Source: Streptomyces flavotricini
GTDB lineage: Bacteria > Actinomycetota > Actinomycetes > Streptomycetales > Streptomycetaceae
Direction: 5' to 3'
Assembly (NCBI RefSeq): GCF_020639365.1
Contig: NZ_JAINUL010000001.1
Location: forward strand, 852,363 to 916,362
Length of the DNA stretch: 64,000 nt
In this document: piece after piece, positions 7,608-19,070 of the stretch
Layout: each line of letters opens with the position of its first letter
How positions within the stretch are numbered: the first letter of the stretch is position 1
Position numbers and translations under genes: made by a program
The notes under the pieces: generated by a model
What the model saw: the letters and a program-made list of their open reading frames with translations, nothing else
Told to the model about the DNA's origin: nothing
Databases searched by the model: none

Positions 7608-8876
7608 GTGCGCCCGTACCGCCGTCTCCCCCGCCCGGACCGCGTCTCCCTGCGCTGGAAGATCGCCGCGCTGGCCGCGGCCACCGCCTGCCTGGTCGCG
7701 GCGGCCGTCGGCGTACTCGTACACCTGTGGACCGCGAGCGACATCCGCGGCCGCGCCGAGATGCGCGCGTTCAACGGCGTGTACGCGGCCGTGGAGACGT
7801 ACCGGCGCACCGGGACGCTGGTGGACGGTGCCGAGCTCGATCCCGACGAGCTGCCCCGCGCACTGGACCACCCGGCCGACGGCGCCCGGCACACCGCCTA
7901 CGACGGCCACGTCGACGACAACGTCGGGCCGAGCTTCTGGGCCGCCCAGCGGGTCGGCGGGCCAGGCAGCCCGGTGCTGGCCGTCCGGATCAACATGAGC
8001 CCGGAGCTCCACGATCTGCGTCGGCTCGACATGAGCATGGCCGTGGCCTCGCTGGTCTCCCTCGCCGCGGCCGTCCCGCTGGCGGCCTACGGGGCCGGGC
8101 TCCTCGGCCGCCGGCTGCGGCGGGTCTCCGAGACCGCGGGCCGCATCTCCGCCGGTGACCTGGACGCCCGTACCGGGCCCACCAAGGGAGGCGACGAGGT
8201 GGCCGACATCGCCGCCACCGTCGACCTCATGGCCGACAGCCTCGGCCGGCGGCTTCGGACCGAGCGCCAGTTCACGGCGGACGTGGCCCACGAGCTGCGC
8301 ACCCCGGTCGGCGGTCTGCTGGCCGCCACCGACCTGCTTCCGGCCGGTGAGACGGAGGACCTGGTGCGGGGCCGGGTACGCGATCTGCGCGGTCTGGTCG
8401 AGGACCTGCTGGAGATCTCCCGGCTGGACGCGGGCGCCGAGCGCCCGGTACGCGCCCGTGTGCCGCTCGGCGAGGTCGTCCGCGAGGCCGTGGCGCGCAC
8501 CGGATTCGACGCTTCGGTCACCGTGGCCGAATTCCCGGGTACGGCTGCCGCCGGGACCGTCGAGACCGATCCGCGCCGCCTCGAACGGATCGTCGGCAAC
8601 CTCGTCGTCAACGCCCACCGGCACGGCGCGGGCCCGGTCGAGGTCACCGTCGAGGGCCGTACGGTCGTCGTACGGGACCACGGCCCCGGCTTCCCCCCGG
8701 ACCTCCTGCGCGAGGGTCCGCGCCGCTTCCACACGGGCGCGGCGGAGCGCGGCTCGGGCCACGGGCTGGGGCTGACCATCGCCCTGGGCCAGGCCCGGGT
8801 CCTCGGCGCCGAGTTGCGCCTGGGCAACGACCCGGCCGGCGGGGCCGTCGCCACCCTCGGCCTGCCCGCGTCCTGA
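7608..8876 (+). CDS. Sensor histidine kinase
   Basis: The GTG start at 7608 (VRPYRRLPRPDRVSLRWKI) lies five bases past the response regulator stop. Two membrane segments (about residues 18-40, AALAAATACLVAAAVGVLVHL, and 140-165, MAVASLVSLAAAVPLAAYGAGLL) flank an extracytoplasmic sensor of roughly 100 residues. A HAMP linker, HisKA with the phospho-acceptor His (FTADVAHELRTPVGG) and a HATPase domain (N box LVVNAHRHGAG, G boxes DHGPGF and GHGLGL) complete it. The protein is 422 residues. Together with the regulator it probably senses an envelope-active compound exported by the adjacent MacB-like transporter; that link is inference from gene order. Confidence 0.92.
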   Translation: MRPYRRLPRPDRVSLRWKIAALAAATACLVAAAVGVLVHLWTASDIRGRAEMRAFNGVYAAVETYRRTGTLVDGAELDPDELPRALDHPADGARHTAYDGHVDDNVGPSFWAAQRVGGPGSPVLAVRINMSPELHDLRRLDMSMAVASLVSLAAAVPLAAYGAGLLGRRLRRVSETAGRISAGDLDARTGPTKGGDEVADIAATVDLMADSLGRRLRTERQFTADVAHELRTPVGGLLAATDLLPAGETEDLVRGRVRDLRGLVEDLLEISRLDAGAERPVRARVPLGEVVREAVARTGFDASVTVAEFPGTAAAGTVETDPRRLERIVGNLVVNAHRHGAGPVEVTVEGRTVVVRDHGPGFPPDLLREGPRRFHTGAAERGSGHGLGLTIALGQARVLGAELRLGNDPAGGAVATLGLPAS

Positions 8877-9020
8877 CGGGCCCGCGCCACCCCCACCCGC
8901 TCCGCCCGCTACACGACTGATACGAAGCGACGCGGCCGCCGAAACACGGCGGGCCCCGGCCCCGATACACGTGCCGGACACCCTTCGAAGTGCATCCACC
9001 CGCACCGAAGAGGAGTCCCC

Positions 9021-9803
9021 GTGACCGCCGCACCCTTTGACGCCCTCGCACCGCACCCGACGACCGGGTTCGCGGCCGCCACCAGCGAACTGTCGAAGGT
9101 CTACGGGAGCGGCGACACCCGCGTCGTCGCTCTGGACCGCGTCAGCATCGCCTTCCGGGAGGGCGAGTTCACCGCGATCATGGGCCCCTCGGGGTGCGGC
9201 AAGTCGACCCTGATGCACTGCGCCGCCGGGCTCGACTCGGTGAGCTCCGGCTCCGTACGCATCGGCACCACCGAGCTGAGCACGCTGGGCGACCGGCAGC
9301 TGACCGAGCTGCGGCGCGATCGGATCGGCTTCATCTTCCAGGCCTTCAACCTGCTGCCGACGCTGACCGCGCTGGAGAACATCACGCTGCCCCTGAGCAT
9401 CGCGGGCCGCCGCCCCGACCAGCAGTGGCTGGAGCGCGTGGTCTCCATGGTCGGGCTCTCCCGGCGGCTCGGCCACCGGCCCGGACAGTTGTCCGGCGGA
9501 CAGCAGCAGCGCGTGGCCGTGGCCCGCGCCCTGGCTTCCCGGCCCTCGATCATCTTCGGCGACGAGCCCACCGGCAATCTCGACTCCCGCGCGGGCGCCG
9601 AGGTGCTCGGCTTCCTGCGCGACTCGGTGCGCGAACTCGGTCAGACGGTGGTCATGGTGACGCACGACCCCGTCGCCGCCGGCTATGCCGACCGCGTGGT
9701 CTTCCTCTCCGACGGCCGCCTGGTCGACGAGATGGCCCACCCCACCCCGGAGCGGGTGCTGGACCGGATGAAGGCGCTCGACACCCACTCCCGCACCAGC
9801 TGA
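9021..9803 (+). CDS. ABC transporter ATP-binding protein (MacB/LolD-like)
   Basis: GTG 9021 follows GAGGAGTCCCC. The 260 residues contain Walker A (GPSGCGKSTL), Q-loop (FIFQAFNLLPTLTALENI), signature (LSGGQQQRVAVARAL), Walker B (IIFGDEPTGNLDS) and H-loop (VMVTHDPVAA). This is the lipoprotein-release/MacB ATPase type that pairs with FtsX-domain permeases. The permease follows 55 bases downstream. Fed by ATP hydrolysis, this class drives extrusion of periplasmic or membrane-bound substrates rather than import. Regulation by the upstream two-component pair is likely. Confidence 0.93.
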   Translation: MTAAPFDALAPHPTTGFAAATSELSKVYGSGDTRVVALDRVSIAFREGEFTAIMGPSGCGKSTLMHCAAGLDSVSSGSVRIGTTELSTLGDRQLTELRRDRIGFIFQAFNLLPTLTALENITLPLSIAGRRPDQQWLERVVSMVGLSRRLGHRPGQLSGGQQQRVAVARALASRPSIIFGDEPTGNLDSRAGAEVLGFLRDSVRELGQTVVMVTHDPVAAGYADRVVFLSDGRLVDEMAHPTPERVLDRMKALDTHSRTS

Positions 9804-9858
9804 CCGCGACCGGACTCCCCCGGTTCTCCCCGTACGCCCACGTCACCGAAAGCTGCCC

Positions 9859-12420
9859 ATGCTGAGAACAGCCCTGCGCAACGTCCTGGCGAACAAGGCC
9901 CGTCTGGTCATGACCGTCCTCGCGGTCTGCCTGGGTGTCGCGTTCGTCTGCGGCACCCTCGTCTTCGCGGAGTCCTCCGCCGCCGCCTACCGCGCCGCCG
10001 CGTCGAAGGACTTCGCGGGCATCGCGGTCACCGTGACCCCGAAGTACGCCCCGCCCGGGGCCGGGGAGGAGGCGCCCGGAGCCCTCGACGACGCGCTCGT
10101 AGGGAAGCTGGCCGAGGTACCCGGCGTCGCCGCCGCGCGGCCCGCGGCCGACGGGTCGGCGACCCTGAACGGCGCGGACGGCCGTCCGCTGCGGGCCGGC
10201 AGGGCATGGTCGAACCTGGCCGCCGCCTACCTACCCGGCGAGGACGGCAACGACAGCCGCCATCCCCTGGTCGAGGGCCGCGCCCCGCGCGGTGGCGGGG
10301 AACTCGCCGTGGACAGCGGAACCGCCGCGGCAGGCGGGTTCGAGATCGGCGACATGGTCACGCTGGCCACCGACGGCCCGGTCCTGAAGAAGAGGCTCGT
10401 CGGCATCGTGAAGACCGAGGACTCGCGGGTGACCGCCGGCGGAACCCTCGCCGTGTTCGACAAGGCGACCGCCCAGGCGCTGTACGCCTCCCCCGGCCGG
10501 TACACGTCGATCGACGTGTCCGCGGAGCCCGGCACGGACGAAGTCGAGCTCGCCGGACGGATCAGCGCCCTGCTCCCGGCCGACCGGGCCGAGGCGGTCA
10601 CCGGCGCGGCCCAGGCGACCCAGCAGGCCACCTACACCGACACGCTGACCCGCGGCCACCAGAAGATGCCGATGCTCTTCGCAGGGGTCTCGCTCTTCAT
10701 CGGCTCCTTCCTCATCGTCAACACCTTCACCATGGTCGTGTCCCGGCGCACCCGGGAGATCGCGCTGCTGCGGGCGATCGGCGCCTCGCGCCGCCAGGTG
10801 GTCCGCTGCGTCCTGTGGGAGGCGGTCCTGCTCGGCCTGGTCGCGTCGGCGGCCGGTTTCGCACTCGGCCTCGGCATCGCCTCCGTACTCCCCGGCCTCC
10901 TGAGCACCCCTCAGGACGCCCTGCCCGACGGCCCGCTGGTGATCGGCCCGCTGCCCGTCGTGGCGGCGCTCGGCGTGGGCGTGGGCATCACGGTGCTCGC
11001 CGCCTGGCTGCCGTCCCGCAAGGCGGCGAAGGTCGCGCCCATCGAGGCGCTGCGCACCAGCGAGCAGCCGCCCACCGCGACCGCGTCCCGGGTCCGGGGC
11101 GTGGTGGGACTGCTCCTGCTCCTCGCCGGGGGCGGACTGCTGGTCTCGCTGACGGGAGCGAAGGACGCCTCGGAGGAGAACCTGCAGAACGCGATGTCCG
11201 GCTGCGCCCTGCTCGTCGTCGCGATGATCGTGCTGGCGCCGCTGCTCGCCGTCCCCGTCATCCGGCTGACGGGAAGGCTGACCGGCCGGTTCGGGATCAC
11301 CGGGCACCTCGCCCGCGAGAACGCGCTGCGCGACCCGCGGCGCACGGCGGCCACCGCCTCCGCCCTGATCGTCAGTACGGCCTTGGTCGCCGGGCTCGCC
11401 GTCATCGGGAACTCCACCGGGCAGGCCCTGGACCGGCAGGCCGCGGCAGGCCTCGGCGCCGACTACGTGATCGGCAGCAGGGGCGGCATGACCGCCATCG
11501 ACCCCGGCACCGAGAAGCGGGTGGCGGGCACCCCCGGGGTGAAGACGGCGGCCGGCATCGCGGACTCCACCGTCTTCACCGGCGGCGGCGTCCGCAGGAT
11601 CGCCGGCATCGACCCCGCCGCCGTGGGCGACGTCATGAGGCTCGACTTCGTCAGCGGCTCCCTGAAGGACCTCGGACCGGGACGGATCGCGCTCTCCGCC
11701 ACCGTCGCCCGGGAGCAGGGCGTGAGCGCGGGCGGCCAGGTCAAGGCCCGTATCGGGCGCAACCAGGAGTTCACGCGGTACACGGTCGTCGGCGTCTACG
11801 AGGACAACCCCACCGCCGGGGAGGTGCTGGGCTCCCGTGCCGACGTACGGCGCGACGGCTTCCTGCCCGACTCCGTCCAGCGGATCCTCGTGCGCACCGA
11901 CGGCGCGGCGGTCTCGAAGACCACCGAGGACGGGCTGCGCGCCGCCGCGGGCAACAGCCCGCTGGTGCAGGTGAAGGACCGGCAGGCGCTGGTGGACGAG
12001 GCGGCCGGCTCCCTGGCCGACCTGCTGACCCTGATGTACGGGCTGCTCGCGATCGGTACGGTGATCTCGCTGCTCGGCATCGTCAACACCCTGGCCATGT
12101 CGGTCGCGGACCGCACGCGTGAGATCGGCGTCCTGCGCGCCGTCGGCATGGACCGCGCCGGGATCCGGCGGATGATCCGCCTGGAGTCGGTGACCGTGGC
12201 CGCCTTCGGCACGCTGCTGGGCCTGACGGGCGGGCTGTTCGGAGCCTGGGCGGTCGGGTCGCTGACCAACGGCGCGATGAAGGAGTACTCCCTGGCACTG
12301 CCCTGGGGGACGCTGCTCCTCGTGTGTCTGGTGTCCTTGACGACAGGCGTGCTCGCGGCCGCCGTGCCGGCCCGCCGCGCCGCCTCGCTGAGTCCGCTGG
12401 AGGCCGTCGCGGAGCGGTGA
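9859..12420 (+). CDS. FtsX-like ABC transporter permease, duplicated domain
   Basis: The 853-residue protein has a first TM helix after MLRTALRNVLANKARLVMTVLAV, an extracytoplasmic domain (about 45-270), three helices of a first FtsX domain (MLFAGVSLFIGSFLIVNTFTMVVSRRTREIALLRAIGASRRQVV), then a second copy of the whole arrangement (FGITGHLARENALRDPRRTAATAS and DRTREIGVLRAVGMDRAGIRRMI). The duplicated two-domain form is typical of actinobacterial exporters working with one MacB-type ATPase. The end PARRAASLSPLEAVAER is the classic C-terminal coupling motif. The gene shares an operon with the ATPase at 9021. The exported substrate is unknown; antimicrobial peptides or lipids are common for this class. 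Confidence 0.92.
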   Translation: MLRTALRNVLANKARLVMTVLAVCLGVAFVCGTLVFAESSAAAYRAAASKDFAGIAVTVTPKYAPPGAGEEAPGALDDALVGKLAEVPGVAAARPAADGSATLNGADGRPLRAGRAWSNLAAAYLPGEDGNDSRHPLVEGRAPRGGGELAVDSGTAAAGGFEIGDMVTLATDGPVLKKRLVGIVKTEDSRVTAGGTLAVFDKATAQALYASPGRYTSIDVSAEPGTDEVELAGRISALLPADRAEAVTGAAQATQQATYTDTLTRGHQKMPMLFAGVSLFIGSFLIVNTFTMVVSRRTREIALLRAIGASRRQVVRCVLWEAVLLGLVASAAGFALGLGIASVLPGLLSTPQDALPDGPLVIGPLPVVAALGVGVGITVLAAWLPSRKAAKVAPIEALRTSEQPPTATASRVRGVVGLLLLLAGGGLLVSLTGAKDASEENLQNAMSGCALLVVAMIVLAPLLAVPVIRLTGRLTGRFGITGHLARENALRDPRRTAATASALIVSTALVAGLAVIGNSTGQALDRQAAAGLGADYVIGSRGGMTAIDPGTEKRVAGTPGVKTAAGIADSTVFTGGGVRRIAGIDPAAVGDVMRLDFVSGSLKDLGPGRIALSATVAREQGVSAGGQVKARIGRNQEFTRYTVVGVYEDNPTAGEVLGSRADVRRDGFLPDSVQRILVRTDGAAVSKTTEDGLRAAAGNSPLVQVKDRQALVDEAAGSLADLLTLMYGLLAIGTVISLLGIVNTLAMSVADRTREIGVLRAVGMDRAGIRRMIRLESVTVAAFGTLLGLTGGLFGAWAVGSLTNGAMKEYSLALPWGTLLLVCLVSLTTGVLAAAVPARRAASLSPLEAVAER

Positions 12421-12525
12421 CGGACGCGTGCGGGTGACGCCGAGGGCCGGGCTGGTCAGACCCGGTCCTCGGCTCCGTACGTCCGGCTCAGGCGGGCACG
12501 CGCACCCGCGGGCGCGGGCCCGTCC

Positions 12526-13743
12526 TCACCAGAGGACGGGCATCCGCTCGGGGATCCGCTTCATGAACCCCGTGCGCCAGACGAGTTGCTCGATCGGCAC
12601 GGCCAGGTCGAGGCCGGGCAGCCGCTCGAGGAGCACCTCGATGGCGATCTGCGCGTGCCGCTTGCCCAGGGCGGTCGCGGGGCAGTAGTGGCCGCCGCCG
12701 CCGAACGACAGGTGCGCGTTCGGGTTCGGCCGGTCGAGGCGTACCGTGTGCGGGTCCTCGAACTCGGCGGGGTCGTGGTTCGCGGCCTCGACGAGGACGA
12801 GGACCAACTCCCCCTTCTGCACGGTGACGTCGCCGAGCTGCACGGTCTCGGTCGCGATCCGGGGCAGCCCGTCCGCGATCGACAGGTTGATGCGCAGCAG
12901 CTCGTCCACGGCGGCGGGCACGAGCTTCGGGTCGGCGATCAACTCGGCCTTGAGTTCGGGGTGTTGGATCAGCGAGACCAGGGCCATGGTGAGGAACCCC
13001 ATGACGCTGATGACGCCCGCGCCGAACATCGTGACGCCGACGGTGGCGAGCATCTCGTCGGTCAGGTGCGCGTAGTCGGGGTCGTCACGCAGGGCGGCGA
13101 GCTCGGCCATGAGGCCCGTCGTCGCCGGGTCGTCCAGCCGGGCGACCATGTGGGCCATGTCGCGGTCCCAGTTGATGCCCGCCGCGGGGATGGGGCGCGG
13201 GCTGTTCATGAACGCGACGTGCAGCGACCGGTAGAGGTCGGGGCCGTCGCTCTGGGGGATGCCGAGGATGTGGCAGTGCAGTCCGGTGGAGTACGGGACG
13301 GTGAAGTCGCGGCGCAGGTCGGCCGGCACCCCGGTGGCGACGAGCTGGTCGACGAGGGCGTGCGCGTGGCCGACCAGCCATTCCTCCAGCCCGGGGGCCT
13401 TCGGGTTGAGGGCCTTCATCACGGCCTTGCGCAGCCCGGCACCCGTGATGTTCCCCATGTTGTTGACCACCTCCGGGGGGATGGTCAGCGCGTACTGACG
13501 GGGTGCGCCCTCGGCGGAGGTGTCCTTGAGGGAGAACCGGGGGTCGTCGAGCACCTGCCTGCACAGGCGGTACGAGGACACGAGCCAGGCTTCCGCCCCG
13601 GCTATGGTGCGGACCTTCTTGACCGGCTCGTGGGTGAGCAGGTGCGTGATCTCGTCCGGCAGTCGCGTGCCGTTGGCGTCGAACGGGAACCGGGTGAGCT
13701 CGTCGGCCGGCGCGGCCGCGATGGGTTCGATGGTGCTGGTCAT
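12526..13743 (-). CDS. Cytochrome P450, CYP121-like (cyclodipeptide C-C coupling)
   Basis: The 405-residue protein matches, from memory, M. tuberculosis CYP121 along its whole length: [95 protein letters not shown] (ExxR region) and the heme loop [26 protein letters not shown]121 couples the two tyrosine rings of cyclo(Tyr-Tyr) to mycocyclosin. Residues equivalent to the CYP121 pocket Phe, Trp (INWDRD) and Ser (GVIS) are kept. The C-terminus reads [17 protein letters not shown] where CYP121 has a Gln-Arg pair in place of Met-Lys, so the active site may differ. It starts in a 4-bp ATGA overlap with the cyclodipeptide synthase upstream, so the two act together. No ferredoxin gene is adjacent. 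Confidence 0.9.
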   Translation of the reverse strand: MTSTIEPIAAAPADELTRFPFDANGTRLPDEITHLLTHEPVKKVRTIAGAEAWLVSSYRLCRQVLDDPRFSLKDTSAEGAPRQYALTIPPEVVNNMGNITGAGLRKAVMKALNPKAPGLEEWLVGHAHALVDQLVATGVPADLRRDFTVPYSTGLHCHILGIPQSDGPDLYRSLHVAFMNSPRPIPAAGINWDRDMAHMVARLDDPATTGLMAELAALRDDPDYAHLTDEMLATVGVTMFGAGVISVMGFLTMALVSLIQHPELKAELIADPKLVPAAVDELLRINLSIADGLPRIATETVQLGDVTVQKGELVLVLVEAANHDPAEFEDPHTVRLDRPNPNAHLSFGGGGHYCPATALGKRHAQIAIEVLLERLPGLDLAVPIEQLVWRTGFMKRIPERMPVLW

Positions 13744-14456
13744 GCGGAGCGGTCCTGTTCTTCGCGTTCTTCGGCGGGGGTGATGACGGCGTGGCCCTGA
13801 TTGCGCGAGGCGCGCAGCCCCCAGCCCCGTGCGTACAGCAGCTCGGCCAACGGCAGTGCCTGGTGGTAGCAGTTGAGGGAGGAGGAGACCCCGAGGATGG
13901 CCGGGGTGTCGAGGAACAGCGGCACTTCGGCGCACACGTACTTGATGCACACCTGGCGCTGCAGCTCGGTCGGCGGCAGGCCGTTCAGCTTGTCGGCGAG
14001 GAACCGGGCCGCGAGCTGGTCGCACACCTCGCGGAACTCGGGGTCGTCGGCCATGAGGACGTCGAGCCCGGAGCGGATGCGCTGGTAGGCGGGGAGCTCC
14101 AGGAGCGCGGACATGGGGCGGCCGCGCAGCCGCTCCCCCTCGGGGTCGAGGGCGGCGACGGCCGAGGTGACCTTGGCGCGCACTCCGCGGAGGTTCTTCA
14201 CCGCCTTGCGCTGCGCTTCGATCTCGGGGTAACCGAGTGCCACGAACATCTCGGCGACGTGCATGTCGGTCCAGATGAGATCGACCTGGCGGAAGTGGTC
14301 GAGCCCCCACCGGGCGAGTTCGAGCACGCGGTCGTGGGTGAAATAGGAGTTCCCGGACGAGATGCCTATGACGGCATGGTCTCCCTCGTCGTGGATGACC
14401 TGGCAGTGAGGCGTATAGGGACGGACGGCGAAGATGCCTTGAATGGCAGTCGTCAA
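13740..14456 (-). CDS. tRNA-dependent cyclodipeptide synthase (NYH type, Rv2275-like)
   Basis: The enzyme takes two aminoacyl-tRNAs and makes a diketopiperazine. The N-terminus ([21 protein letters not shown]) leads to the catalytic Ser in GISSGNSYF with Asn three residues later. The second active-site group is [16 protein letters not shown] (Tyr and Glu). [16 protein letters not shown] provides the Tyr-His of the NYH subfamily. [14 protein letters not shown] and [15 protein letters not shown] match Rv2275 closely as I remember it, so cyclo(L-Tyr-L-Tyr) is the likely product. The start is TTG 14456-14454, with GGGGA about ten bases upstream; no in-frame ATG lies nearby. The length of 239 codons fits the family. 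The CYP121-like P450 follows with a 4-bp overlap. Confidence 0.92.
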   Translation of the reverse strand: MTTAIQGIFAVRPYTPHCQVIHDEGDHAVIGISSGNSYFTHDRVLELARWGLDHFRQVDLIWTDMHVAEMFVALGYPEIEAQRKAVKNLRGVRAKVTSAVAALDPEGERLRGRPMSALLELPAYQRIRSGLDVLMADDPEFREVCDQLAARFLADKLNGLPPTELQRQVCIKYVCAEVPLFLDTPAILGVSSSLNCYHQALPLAELLYARGWGLRASRNQGHAVITPAEEREEQDRSA

Positions 14457-14651
14457 CGTGAGTAATTCCCCTGCGCCGCGAGTCCCGCAGGGCCGTGTGC
14501 CCTGGGTGTGGCGGCGCGAGAGATGACGCTACAGAGAACAGCCCTGATGATCCAGAGCTACCGACCGGTTACTCTACGGAATTACGCCGCACGAGCCGTG
14601 CGATCATACGATCTTCCCCCTCGGCTGATCCGCCAGCCGATCCGCCAGGGG

Positions 14652-14858
14652 TCACTCCGAGGACTCCCCGTGAGGGATCTCGCGCACCGGTCCGGGTCCC
14701 TTCTTCGAGGACTGTCCCGGCCTGTCGAGACGGCTCGCCTCGTCCGTGTCCGCCGCGCGGACGGCGTGCCCGTCCTTGCCCGCGTGCGGGGCACGGCGGC
14801 GCTCCTCGTCTCCGTGACCGTGCAGGGGTACGCCTCCGGCGCCGCCTTGGTCTTCCAT
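14652..14858 (-). CDS. Small hydrophilic protein of unknown function (68 aa)
   Basis: ATG 14858 is preceded by GAGGAG nine bases upstream, one of the best ribosome-binding sites in the window. The product is very hydrophilic (GHGDEERRRAPHAGKDGHAV and later GQSSKKGPGPV) and probably disordered. Third codon positions are mostly G or C although the region between 14860 and 15107 otherwise holds no gene. It has no signal or membrane segment. It is co-directional with the cyclodipeptide synthase but 195 bases upstream of it, so a functional tie is not established. Confidence 0.55.
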   Translation of the reverse strand: MEDQGGAGGVPLHGHGDEERRRAPHAGKDGHAVRAADTDEASRLDRPGQSSKKGPGPVREIPHGESSE

Positions 14859-15107
14859 GGCCCGTCACTCCTCGACCGCGTGTCCGTCCCCCGCGGCGCG
14901 CCTGCCCGACACGTGGCTCCGGAAACCTGCCCCGCCCCGCCCCGCCCCGCCCCTCCCCCTCACCCGCTGCGCGCCTCGCCGCGCGCCCCGTCACGGCGAG
15001 TCCGAGGCGCTGATTGAGACGCTCCCGTCCGGGCAGGCGTCGCGGTACGAGAAGACGAGCCGGTTCCGCTCGTACCCGACCACGCGCGATCAGGGCAGGC
15101 CAAGGCC

Positions 15108-16094
15108 ATGGGCGATACCCGTACGCACTCCGCGCGGAAGCGGGAGCGGGACAGCGAGACCCGCTTCACCGTGTGGGTGGCCCTCGCGGCCAATCTGGTC
15201 ATCTGCGTCGCCAAGGCCGTCGGCGGTGTGATCGCCGGCTCCCCCGCCTTGCTGTCCGAGGCGGCCCACTCGGTGGCCGACAGCCTGAACGAGGTCTTCC
15301 TGCTGGCCTCGGTCAAGCGCAGCCGTCGTCCGGCCGACCGGCACCACCCCTTCGGCTACGGCAAGGAGCGCTACTTCTGGTCCCTGCTGGCCGCCGTCGG
15401 CATCTTCGTCACCGGAGGCTGCTTCTCGGTCTTCCAGGGCGTCGAGGCGTTCCGCGCGGGCGGTTCCGAGTCCCACGAGGGGTACCTGATCGGCTTCGCC
15501 GTGCTCTTCGTGGCGCTGCTCGCCGAGGGGGCCTCACTGGCCCGGGCCGTCCTCCAGGTCCGCGGCGCGGCCGCGGCAGCCGACCACAGCGTGCGCGAGG
15601 AGATCCGGGTGGGCCGGGACCCGGCGCTGCGGACCGTCCTCGCGGAGGACGGCACGGCCTGCGCCGGCGTCCTGCTGGCCATGGCGGGCATGGGCCTCCA
15701 CATGGCGACCGGGCGGATGGCGTACGAGGCGTCCGCCTCCATCCTGATCGGCGTCCTGCTCGTCTACGTGGCGTACACGCTCGGCAAGGGCGCCCGGGCC
15801 CAGCTGATCGGCGAGGCGGCCGATCCCGAGGTGCAGCGCGGGGTACGGGAGCTGCTGCGCGAGCAGCCGGAGATCGACTCGGTCACCACCCTGCTGACCA
15901 TGCGGCTGAGCCCGGATTCGGCGCTCCTGGCGGCGAGCGTCGACCTGACGCCCGGGTACGACAGCGAGACCGTCGAGGACGCGATGGTCCGCATCAAGGA
16001 GGAGCTGAAGACGCGCTGGCCCGAGCTGGACCAGGTGTTCCTCGACGTCACGGACGCCGCGGCGGCCAGCCGCGCGACGGGACGCGCCCGCTGA
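15108..16094 (+). CDS. Cation diffusion facilitator (CDF) family metal/proton antiporter
   Basis: The 328-residue protein has four clear and two weaker membrane helices. Metal-site motifs are visible: SEAAHSVADSLNEVF (HxxxD site of helix 2) and, in helix 5, LLAMAGMGLHMATG after AEDGTACAGVL, where the usual Asp is preserved (EDGTAC). The cytoplasmic C-terminal ferredoxin-like domain (IGEAADPEVQRGVRELLREQ to IKEELKTRWPELDQVFLDV) is present. KRSRRPADRHHPFGYGKERYFWSLLAA is typical of Zn/Co/Fe/Mn exporters. It would export a divalent metal from the cytoplasm. No regulator gene is adjacent. The metal cannot be determined from the sequence. Confidence 0.9.
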   Translation: MGDTRTHSARKRERDSETRFTVWVALAANLVICVAKAVGGVIAGSPALLSEAAHSVADSLNEVFLLASVKRSRRPADRHHPFGYGKERYFWSLLAAVGIFVTGGCFSVFQGVEAFRAGGSESHEGYLIGFAVLFVALLAEGASLARAVLQVRGAAAAADHSVREEIRVGRDPALRTVLAEDGTACAGVLLAMAGMGLHMATGRMAYEASASILIGVLLVYVAYTLGKGARAQLIGEAADPEVQRGVRELLREQPEIDSVTTLLTMRLSPDSALLAASVDLTPGYDSETVEDAMVRIKEELKTRWPELDQVFLDVTDAAAASRATGRAR

Positions 16095-16123
16095 CCGGCA
16101 TCCCGGTCCCGCCCGCTCCGGCC

Positions 16124-16159
16124 GCCGCCCGCCCCGGCCGTGCGGGCGGGGCGGGCGGC
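16124..16159. terminator. 13-bp GC hairpin between convergent genes
   Basis: GCCGCCCGCCCCG (16124-16136) pairs perfectly with CGGGGCGGGCGGC (16147-16159) around a ten-base loop. It lies between the CDF gene stop (16094) and the CBM48-like gene stop (16180), so it can serve both strands. Confidence 0.65.
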
Positions 16160-16179
16160 AGCCCGGGGCCGGGCCGGGA

Positions 16180-18929
<2,750 letters not shown>

Positions 18930-18975
18930 CCCCCGGCCCCCCTTAGAGTCGGTACCAGAGTCCGAGTCCGAGTCA

Positions 18976-19014
18976 GAGGGCCCGGTCGGCCGCCCCCGGC
19001 CGACCGGGCCCTTC
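18976..19014. terminator. Strong 14-bp hairpin terminator downstream of katG
   Basis: GGGCCCGGTCGGCC (18978-18991) pairs with GGCCGACCGGGCCC (18998-19011) around a six-base loop, followed by TTCTC. It separates katG from the convergent PLP-synthase operon ending at 19071 and can act in both directions. Confidence 0.85.
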
Positions 19015-19070
19015 TCGTGCCGCCACGCGCCGGTAGGCGGGGCGGGGCGCGGGGGTACGCGCCGGTGAAC

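Noticed and set aside
14508..15017. 169-codon plus-strand open frame upstream of the CDF gene
   Set aside because: It runs opposite to a better-supported small gene, has Arg/Pro-rich random composition and no family features.
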